From positions 1 through 32,561 of the forward strand of contig UQTD01000015.1 in NCBI GenBank assembly GCA_900543845.1: 32,561 nucleotides of DNA, given 5' to 3'. Below are positions 8,101 to 13,755 of this stretch, in pieces (within the stretch, counting starts at the first letter, position 1; the number at the start of each line of letters is the position of its first letter). Source of the stretch: an uncultured Collinsella sp. GTDB taxonomy: Bacteria; Actinomycetota; Coriobacteriia; Coriobacteriales; Coriobacteriaceae. The position numbers and the translations under genes are program-made. The notes under the pieces are model-generated. The model made no database searches. It was not told where the DNA came from and worked only from the letters and a program-made list of their open reading frames with translations.

Positions 8101-8487
8101 CCAAGTGGGACGGTTCTCTCGGTGCTTGTAGACGGTAATCTGGAAGGACGGAACCTCGGCGTAGTTGTAGGTCACACCCTCGCCACCGGTGCGACCCTGC
8201 GGTGCACCCAGGCGTACCTCGGGCTGGCCCTCGATGTTGCAGATAAAGCTGTACCAGATAAGACAGGGCTCGGTGCACTCAAGCTCTACGGTAAATATGC
8301 CGTCGCCCTCGTGCGTCATGGGATACAGAGACTCACCGATCTCATCGACCCAGGTGCGCAGCGTAAGCGTTGCCTGGTTGGGGTCGGCATCCTCCAAAAT
8401 CACCGAGAGCGAAACGGAAGTTCCAGTGGTCACAGCGCCAAACGGAGTGCGAAACTGCGGCAGACGGCTGTTGTGAATCAATCTCAT
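5191..8487 (-). CDS. Fused GH13 alpha-amylase/neopullulanase-like enzyme and GH77 4-alpha-glucanotransferase
   Basis: This 1098-aa protein joins two alpha-glucan enzymes. Residues about 1-125 are a beta-rich N-terminal domain like those of neopullulanase and cyclomaltodextrinase. Residues about 130-640 are GH13: FNHTG near 266, GWRLDVADE with the nucleophile Asp351, LLLGEVW with acid/base Glu380, and SSHDR with Asp455. Residues about 645-1098 are GH77 (MalQ type): DRVRLDHF with nucleophile Asp908, FIAEDLGY with acid/base Glu954, and YTSTHDT with Asp1003, plus the APPDNFAPEGQVWGNP loop. Both active sites look intact. No signal peptide is seen, so it should act in the cytoplasm, cutting and re-joining maltodextrins or glycogen chains. 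The start at 8487 has only a weak GGA upstream. It lies after the glg genes but beyond the glgA terminator, so it probably has its own promoter. Confidence 0.93.
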   Translation of the reverse strand: MRLIHNSRLPQFRTPFGAVTTGTSVSLSVILEDADPNQATLTLRTWVDEIGESLYPMTHEGDGIFTVELECTEPCLIWYSFICNIEGQPEVRLGAPQGRTGGEGVTYNYAEVPSFQITVYKHRENRPTWYERGMVYQIFPDRYARDENWRERTLAEVEKPRKGIQRRMVEDWNEPPEYERAEDGSIKTWDFYGGSLKGIQNDLPRIAELGFTAIYLNPIFEAASNHRYDTADYTKIDPILGTEQDFTELCEAAEKLGISIILDGVFNHTGDDSIYFNRYGNYPGVGAWQSEDSPWRDAFYFHEDGSYDCWWGVGNMPAINENSELVREKLLGKDGVIRKWLRAGAHGWRLDVADELSDDFLAEIKKAVLAEKPDALLLGEVWEDASNKISYGHLRRYLQGSELDSAMDYPFRDMVIGFLMGYKNAYQAAEDIETLRENYPREALSCALNLLSSHDRPRIISVLGGGPDESQLPESERSKWRLDENSMGLAKSRFWLATLMQMTFPGVPSIYYGDEYGLEGLTDPGNRRTLPTKDQLHDFDTLAIVKNASAVRRALPFMVDGEIKAFALNDDVLAYTRTGKDGEAATVIINRSLRNSHCVTIPALGECASDVISGHECEIHNGTVTLDLYPLGSSIIYHHAEKRLQEPLDHGAGVVCHITSVPTDDDKPGTIGAPTRRFIDHLAAMGMRYWQVLPVNPTDFFRSPYAGPSAFAGNIDLLPESQEELAADFETWKIRGGEDADPLYTAFKHRNADWLEKYCVYMAVKKYFEGGSRHDWPADVARYNEHLIDDTRFHDEAELQAYMQYRFDLAWCELMNNAHKKGIEVIGDIPMYVSDDSADAWSEPENFWLSDTGKAIEISGAPPDNFAPEGQVWGNPTFRWDHMKENGYRWWMDRLRRAFSLYDRVRLDHFLGFHSYFSIPAGKACADGRWLAGPGKDLFQTAYDELGPLNFIAEDLGYLTPGVRAMASTCGFPGMDVLEFSDYDVRCGVHPTPGKILYTSTHDTSTLAGWCTRSFAGGDEPSGVEVAAKLMGDALASDAPLVMMPLQDVLGLGDDARMNVPGVATGNWTWQADEADVAAAERKTAQLLRNTHRFWGEA

Positions 8488-8542
8488 AATACGGTCCAGT
8501 TCAATAGAATCACGGCCTGCGGGCCATGGGCTTTACGCACAA

Positions 8543-8593
8543 GATATAAGTATATCTGTTGTACACAGGCTGTATAAACAACATCCGTTTACC
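8543..8593 (-). promoter_or_regulatory. Possible promoter/operator region of the GH13-GH77 gene
   Basis: On the minus strand this AT-rich stretch holds TATACT (plus strand 8549-8554) inside a near-palindrome (8543-8556), and a GGTAAAC (8587-8593) resembling the GGTAAAAC motif found twice upstream of glgB. No convincing -35 is seen at the right distance, so the promoter call is weak. Confidence 0.3.
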
Positions 8594-8693
8594 ATCGGCG
8601 AACGGTTGTCCTAGAAAATCGTTTTGCCACCCAAATTATCGCGGTATTCGAAAACGCCCAGACGGATACTATTTGTAGCCAACCAAAAGTACC

Positions 8694-8827
8694 CCGGTTT
8701 ACTACGACAAGTTGAATGAGCTCAACCACAGTCATTTTAGTGATACTAAAAACGCAGGTAGAAGCGTTGCAAATTTCATAGATTACACGCCGTGGTCGGT
8801 CGGAGCCATTTTGTCGTAGTAAACCGG
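8694..8827. repeat. 134-nt inverted-repeat element closed by a 17-bp stem
   Basis: CCGGTTTACTACGACAA (8694-8710) is matched exactly by its reverse complement at 8811-8827. The 100 nt between contain small potential hairpins (GTTGA/TCAAC; AACGC/GCGTT) and no ORF. It lies between the glgA terminator and the promoter region of the next gene. A multi-stem RNA or a small non-autonomous mobile element are both possible. Confidence 0.8.
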
Positions 8828-8848
8828 CCCTCCTTTTAATAGAGAAGT

Positions 8849-8895
8849 TCAACCAAGAAGAGGGCGCCTGGTTGGGGCGCCCTCTTCTTGGTTGA
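8849..8895 (-). terminator. Strong hairpin after glgA
   Basis: A perfect 20-bp stem (8849-8868 with 8876-8895) has a 7-nt loop. It lies 23 nt past the glgA stop. The bases after it on the minus strand are not a pure T-run, but the stability and position make it the likely end of the glycogen operon. Confidence 0.75.
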
Positions 8896-8918
8896 GGATT
8901 AAGTTCTAATCGTCCGGA

Positions 8919-11276
8919 TTAGTGGCGCTTGCGGGTGGCCGTTGCCTTACGGACGGAGGTCTTCTTGGTCGGGGCCTTTTCCTCGGCCGGAACAGCGGGG
9001 GAGACCGGGGCCTCCTTGGCGGGCTTGGTCTTTGCCGTAGCCTTCGGAGCGGTCTTGACCTCTGCGGCTTTCGGAGCAGGCTCGGCCTTTACTGCGGGCT
9101 TGTCCTCGGCCTTAGCCTCTGCCTTGGGAGCAGCAGCCTTGGTCGTGGTCTTTTTGGCCGTCGTCGTAGCGCGCTTGCGCGTGGTGGTCTTGGCGGCCGG
9201 CTTTGCCTCGACAGCTGCCTTAGCCTTGGGCTCGGAGGGTGCCTCCTCGACCTTGACGGCGGACTTCGCGGCGGCCTTCGCGGTCGTCTTCGCGGCGGCC
9301 TTCGTCGTAGCAGCCTTTGTCGTCGTCGACTTCGTTGCCGTGGTCTTCTTGGCGGTCGTTGCCTTCTTGGTGGTCGCGGTCTTGGACGCGGCCGTCTTCT
9401 TGGCGGCAGACTTGGCCGGAGCCTTTGCCACAGGCTTAGCCTCGGCGGTGGCGGTCTCGGCCTTTACCTCGGGAGCGATCTCGGCCTCGGCAGCTTTCTT
9501 GGCTGCGGCGGTCGTGCGCTTGCGCGTGGTCGATGCCTTGGCAGTAGTTGCCTTAGCGGGGCTAGTCTTGCTAGCAGTGGCCTTCGTGGTCGTGGCCTTC
9601 TTAGCCGTCGTCTTGCGGGCCGTCGTCTTCTTGGCGGCAGGCTTCGCGGCGGACTTAACCTCGGCCTCGGCCGCCGGCTTCTCCTCGGCCTTAGGCTCCT
9701 CAGCAGCAGCGGGCTTCTTAACGGTCGCCGCAGGCTCGGCCTTAGCGGCAACCGGCTCCTCAACAGCCTCAGGCTCCTCAGTCGCAGCCTCCACAGCCAC
9801 CGGCCTCTCGATCTCCGGGTGCATAAAGAAGTACAGGTCCAGATACTTGTCGGCCGAGCGCGTCCAACTAAAGTCCTGGCTCATGGCCTGCGTGACCAGC
9901 TGGTTCCAAGCATCGCGGTTGTCCCAGAACAGGCGTGCCGCGCGGAACACCGCGTCGCCCATCTCGTCGCCGTTAAAGTTGCTAAACGAGAAGCCCGTGC
10001 CTTCGCCGGTAAACTCGTTGTACGGCTGCACGGTGTCCTTCAGGCCACCGGTCTCGCGCACGATGGGCAGGGTGCCGTAGCGCATGGCGATGATCTGCGA
10101 CAAGCCGCAGGGCTCAAATTTCGAAGGCATCAGGAACATATCGGCAGCGGCATACATACGCTGCGACAGCGCCGGGTCAAACTCGATGCGCGCGGCCATG
10201 GTGCCGGGGTACTTGTCCTGGAAGTAGCGCAGACCGTCTTCGTAGTCGCGGTCGCCGGTGCCCAGCACGGCCACCTGAACGCCGCCGGCCAGGATGCGGT
10301 CGAGCGCGTACATGACCAGGTCCATGCCCTTCTGGCGCGTCAGGCGCGTGACCATCACCATAAGCGGGCGGTCGTCGCGAACCTCGAGCCCCAGCTCTTC
10401 CTGCAGCTTGGCCTTGCACACGGCCTTGCCGGAACGGTCGTCAACCGTGTAGTTGGCGGCAATGCGCTTGTCGGTTGCCGGGTCAAAGGCCGCCACGTCA
10501 ATGCCGTTGAGGATGCCCTGCAGCGCGTAGGAGCGCTCGCGCAGCACACCGTCCAGGCCCTCGCCAAACTCGGGCGTCTGGATCTCGCCCGCATAGGTGG
10601 GGCTCACCGTGGTGATGGCATCGGCATAGTGCAGCGCACCCAGCATGTAGTTGATGCTGCAGGCGTCGCAGCGCAGCTGCGTAGCTGCCGCCGGAATATG
10701 CGCCACACCCAGGATGTCTTCCATCACGGTGTCGCTAAACTGGCCCTGGAACGCCACGTTGTGGATCGAGAACACGGTCTTGACGCGGTCGTAGAGCGGC
10801 AGGCCCTGGTAGAACTCGCGCAGGAACACGGGCGCCATTGCGGTCTGCCAGTCGTTGCAGTGCAGGATGTCGCACTCAAAGCCCTCGGGCAGGTGCTGCA
10901 GGCTCTCGGTGATGGCCTTGGAGAAAAACGCGAAGCGCTCGCCGTCGTCAAAGAAGCCGTACGGGTAGTCGCGCGCAAAGTAGCGCTCGTTGTCCACGAA
11001 CATATAGGTGACGCCGTCGTGCTCAAGCTTCTCGAGCCCGCAGTATTCATTGCGCCAGCCCAGGCTCACGTAAAAGTCGGCAAAGTGCTCCATTTGCGCC
11101 TTGTACTCGTCCTTGATGGTGGCGTACTTGGGCACCATCACGATGACTTCGGCGCCGGCGCGCACAAGCGCCGCAGGCAGCGAGCCCGCCACGTCACCCA
11201 GGCCACCGGTCTTAACGAACGGTGCGCACTCGGCCGAGGCAAACACGATCTGCATCTTTTTGCTGGAATCTGCCAT
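8919..11276 (-). CDS. glgA: Glycogen synthase (GT5) with long Lys/Ala/Thr-rich C-terminal tail
   Basis: GlgA adds glucose from ADP-glucose to growing glycogen. The catalytic part (about 490 residues) is a complete GT5 enzyme: KTGGLGDVAGSLP for ADP-glucose binding near the start, VTRLTRQKG, and KFEPCGLSQI with the conserved Glu. After FFMHPEIERP comes an approximately 295-residue tail that ordinary GlgA lacks. It is made of Ala, Lys, Thr, Glu and Pro, alternates acidic A/E/P-rich blocks with basic K/T-rich blocks, and contains TRKR three times, the last at the very C-terminus. It resembles histone H1/HU-like tails and is probably disordered. I choose ATG 11276 (MADSSKKMQIV) over ATG 11288, because GGGAGA precedes 11276 at correct spacing and nothing precedes 11288. 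The product is 785 aa. A hairpin sits just upstream. Confidence 0.95.
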   Translation of the reverse strand: MADSSKKMQIVFASAECAPFVKTGGLGDVAGSLPAALVRAGAEVIVMVPKYATIKDEYKAQMEHFADFYVSLGWRNEYCGLEKLEHDGVTYMFVDNERYFARDYPYGFFDDGERFAFFSKAITESLQHLPEGFECDILHCNDWQTAMAPVFLREFYQGLPLYDRVKTVFSIHNVAFQGQFSDTVMEDILGVAHIPAAATQLRCDACSINYMLGALHYADAITTVSPTYAGEIQTPEFGEGLDGVLRERSYALQGILNGIDVAAFDPATDKRIAANYTVDDRSGKAVCKAKLQEELGLEVRDDRPLMVMVTRLTRQKGMDLVMYALDRILAGGVQVAVLGTGDRDYEDGLRYFQDKYPGTMAARIEFDPALSQRMYAAADMFLMPSKFEPCGLSQIIAMRYGTLPIVRETGGLKDTVQPYNEFTGEGTGFSFSNFNGDEMGDAVFRAARLFWDNRDAWNQLVTQAMSQDFSWTRSADKYLDLYFFMHPEIERPVAVEAATEEPEAVEEPVAAKAEPAATVKKPAAAEEPKAEEKPAAEAEVKSAAKPAAKKTTARKTTAKKATTTKATASKTSPAKATTAKASTTRKRTTAAAKKAAEAEIAPEVKAETATAEAKPVAKAPAKSAAKKTAASKTATTKKATTAKKTTATKSTTTKAATTKAAAKTTAKAAAKSAVKVEEAPSEPKAKAAVEAKPAAKTTTRKRATTTAKKTTTKAAAPKAEAKAEDKPAVKAEPAPKAAEVKTAPKATAKTKPAKEAPVSPAVPAEEKAPTKKTSVRKATATRKRH

Positions 11277-11299
11277 ATTGTCTCCCATGTTGCAATTCG

Positions 11300-11335
11300 A
11301 GAATAGCCGCCTGGCGCTAACCGGGCGGCTATTCT
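11300..11335 (-). other. Hairpin in the glgD-glgA spacer
   Basis: AGAATAGCCGCC (11300-11311) pairs with GGCGGCTATTCT (11324-11335). The stem can extend inward by three pairs to a 6-nt loop. On the transcript it lies just before the glgA ribosome-binding site. It lacks a T-tract, so a processing or stability element is likelier than a terminator. Confidence 0.6.
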
Positions 11336-11366
11336 ACATGTTACGAGCGATGTTGCGGTGCCAACG

Positions 11367-12494
11367 TTAACGTACGATGGTGGTGTCGGAAGTTAACGGA
11401 GCCTTTCCCAGCACCAGGATGTTCTCGGGCGTGCCGCGAAGCTCGGTGTTGGTGGGAACCACGTTGTTCTTGTCCAGGATGGCGTTCTCAACGCGGGCGC
11501 CGCTCTTGATGATGCAGCTCTGGTTGATGATCGAGTTGGTCACCGAAGCGCCTTCCTCGACCACGACGCCGCGCGACAGGATCGAGTTGCGCACAGTGCC
11601 CTTGATGATGCAGCCGGCCGAGATGATCGAGTTGCACGCGTGGCTGCCGGTCGCATAGCGCGAAGGCGGCACGTCGTGAGCCTTGGTCAGGATCGGGCGC
11701 TCGGGGTCAAAGAGCTGATCGGCCACGGTCTGGTCGAGCAGGTCCATGCTGCGGCGGTACAGCGACTTCTCGCTAAACACGCCCACGACCTCGCCCTTGT
11801 ACTCGTAGCTGCACACGTCGATGTTGCCAAAGTCGCCCTGGAGTGCCTCGAGCAGGTCCAGATAGTCGGCGGCCTGGTAGTGGTCGATAATCTCGAGCAG
11901 CGTCTCGCGGTTGACGATGCAGCAGTCCATAGAGGCGTTGTCGCCGTACGCGACGCCGGCGCTCACGCCCGTCAGGCGGCCGTTCTCGTTAATTTCGAGT
12001 TTGGTCTCGTCATCGACGTTGCGCGTGGCCTTGCAGTACACCACGGTCATCTGGGCACCGGAGTTTTCGTGCGCGTCGATGATGGTGTTGAGGTCCATGT
12101 TAAAGATGATGTTGGTGCCCATCATCACAACATAGGGCTTGTCCGAGCGCTGGAACAGCGTCTTGTTGGAGATGATGTCGCGCAGCAAGAAGCGCATGCC
12201 GCCCTTGGTGGTGCCATACGCATTACCGGGCACCATGAACAGGCCGCCCTTCTTGCGGTCCAGGCCCCAGTCCTTACCCGAGCCCACGTGGTCGATCAGC
12301 GAGCGGTAATTGCCCGGCATGACGACGCCGACGGTCTTAATGCCGGCATTCATCATGTTGGACAGCGGGAAGTCGATCAAGCGGTAGCGGCCCAAAAACG
12401 GAACGGACGCGATGGGGCGGTCCTTGAGCAGCACGCTGCCGTAGCTCGAAGAGTAGTTAGCGGTGATATAACCGATGGCCTTGCGATTGATCAT
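11367..12494 (-). CDS. glgD: GlgD, regulatory ADP-glucose pyrophosphorylase-like subunit
   Basis: GlgD is a homologue of GlgC that, in Firmicutes, forms a heteromer with GlgC and raises its activity. Here the protein is 375 aa and starts MINRKAIGYITANYSSSYGS. The nucleotidyltransferase fold is retained (FLGRYRLIDFPLSN, MMGTNIIFNMDL) with a C-terminal left-handed beta-helix of hexapeptide repeats. The glycine-rich nucleotide loop found in GlgC is replaced by NYSSSYGS and the catalytic SGDH by MGTN, which fits a non-catalytic subunit. I choose ATG 12494, because the 13 codons upstream overlap the end of glgC. glgC ends 4 nt before this start, and the GGGGG run at the end of glgC provides the ribosome-binding site. 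Confidence 0.92.
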   Translation of the reverse strand: MINRKAIGYITANYSSSYGSVLLKDRPIASVPFLGRYRLIDFPLSNMMNAGIKTVGVVMPGNYRSLIDHVGSGKDWGLDRKKGGLFMVPGNAYGTTKGGMRFLLRDIISNKTLFQRSDKPYVVMMGTNIIFNMDLNTIIDAHENSGAQMTVVYCKATRNVDDETKLEINENGRLTGVSAGVAYGDNASMDCCIVNRETLLEIIDHYQAADYLDLLEALQGDFGNIDVCSYEYKGEVVGVFSEKSLYRRSMDLLDQTVADQLFDPERPILTKAHDVPPSRYATGSHACNSIISAGCIIKGTVRNSILSRGVVVEEGASVTNSIINQSCIIKSGARVENAILDKNNVVPTNTELRGTPENILVLGKAPLTSDTTIVR

Positions 12495-12498
12495 CGGA

Positions 12499-13647
12499 TC
12501 ATTCCCCCTTCCCGATAACGACGTCATTTCCAACGACGGCCGTATCCTTGGTGGTATCGACAGAGCCGAGCTTCACGCCCTCTTCGACCGTGGAGTTCTC
12601 GCCCAAAATAGCGCGGCAGATGTGCGCACCGCTCTTAACGTGCGCACCCGGCAGCAGCACGGAGTCCTCGACCACGGCGCGCTCCTCGATGATGACATCG
12701 GTCGAAATGATCGAGTGGCGAGCGGTGCCGTAGATCTTGCAGCCGTTGGAGACCAGGCAGTCGTCCAGGCGGCCGTCCGGGCCAATGTAGTGCGGCGGAC
12801 GCGTGGTGATGTTGGACATGATGGGGAAGTGCTTGTCGAACAAATCGAACTCGGGGTTGTTGCCCAGCAGGTCCATCGAGGTCTCGTGGAAGCTGGCGAT
12901 GGTGCCGACGTCTTTCCAAAAGCCGTGGAACTCGTAGCTGTACAGGCGCTTGCCCTCGCCGAGCAGCTTGGGGATGATGTCCTTGCCAAAGTCGTGGCTC
13001 GAGCGCTGGTCCAGAGCGTCCTCTTCGAGCGCCTCGATCAGCACGTCGGCTGAGAAGATGTAGATGCCCATGGACGCGAGGTTCGAATCGGGCTTATCGG
13101 GCTTCTCGGTGAACTTGGTGATGCGGCCGTCCTCGGGGTCGGTGGTCAGGATGCCAAAGCGGCTGGCCTCCTCCCACGGCACGGGCATAACGCTCACCGT
13201 GAGGTCGGCGTTGTTCTCAATGTGCGTCTTGAGCATCTTGCGGTAGTCCATGCGATACAGGTGATCGCCCGAAAGAATCAGGACGTACTTGGGGTCGTTG
13301 GCCTTGATGTAGTCGAGGTTCTGCGTAATGGCGTCGGCCGTGCCCGCATACCAGGCGCCACCGGTCTGCGTCTCGTACGGCGGCAGAATCGACACGCCGC
13401 CGTCACGGCTGTCCAGATCCCACGCCTCGCCGGAGCCCACGTAGGCATGCAGCAGGTAGGGGCGATACTGCGTCAGAACGCCCACCGTGTCGATGCCCGA
13501 GTTGGAGCAGTTGGAGAGCGAAAAGTCGATAATGCGGAACTTGCCACCAAAGCTAACCGCCGGCTTAGCGATCTTTTGGGTGAGTGCCCCCAATCGGCTG
13601 CCCTGTCCTCCTGCGAGGAGCATCGCGATGCATCCTTTCTTACTCAT
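12499..13647 (-). CDS. glgC: Glucose-1-phosphate adenylyltransferase (ADP-glucose pyrophosphorylase)
   Basis: GlgC makes ADP-glucose from ATP and glucose-1-phosphate, the committed step of glycogen synthesis. The 382-aa protein shows MLLAGGQGSRLGALT (nucleotide loop), KPAVSFGGKFRIIDF (substrate site), SGDHLYRMDY (catalytic Asp), and FTEKPDKP (sugar phosphate Lys), followed by a C-terminal beta-helix. The length is slightly shorter than proteobacterial GlgC and typical of Gram-positive forms paired with GlgD. ATG 13647 follows AGAAGGAG at good spacing. It is immediately followed by glgD. Confidence 0.96.
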   Translation of the reverse strand: MSKKGCIAMLLAGGQGSRLGALTQKIAKPAVSFGGKFRIIDFSLSNCSNSGIDTVGVLTQYRPYLLHAYVGSGEAWDLDSRDGGVSILPPYETQTGGAWYAGTADAITQNLDYIKANDPKYVLILSGDHLYRMDYRKMLKTHIENNADLTVSVMPVPWEEASRFGILTTDPEDGRITKFTEKPDKPDSNLASMGIYIFSADVLIEALEEDALDQRSSHDFGKDIIPKLLGEGKRLYSYEFHGFWKDVGTIASFHETSMDLLGNNPEFDLFDKHFPIMSNITTRPPHYIGPDGRLDDCLVSNGCKIYGTARHSIISTDVIIEERAVVEDSVLLPGAHVKSGAHICRAILGENSTVEEGVKLGSVDTTKDTAVVGNDVVIGKGE

Positions 13648-13687
13648 CGATTTCTCCTTCTGTCATCGATGTTCCTAAACCCATTAG

Positions 13688-13718
13688 CGACGGGCGCGGC
13701 GCAATGTCACGCCCGTCG
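13688..13718 (-). other. Hairpin in the glgP-glgC spacer
   Basis: CGACGGGCG (13688-13696) pairs with CGCCCGTCG (13710-13718) around a 13-nt loop, in the 108-nt gap between glgP and glgC. No T-run follows on the minus strand. It may protect or process the operon mRNA or attenuate read-through from glgP. Confidence 0.55.
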
Positions 13719-13755
13719 AGTAATGCCGTGCTGGCATAGGGGAACTCGCGCGCCT

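Noticed and set aside
8922..11306. 794-codon open frame on the plus strand, Gly/Leu/Arg-rich
   Set aside because: It is the complement of glgA; the low-complexity Ala/Lys codons of the tail give an open antisense frame. It has no recognisable domain or ribosome-binding site.
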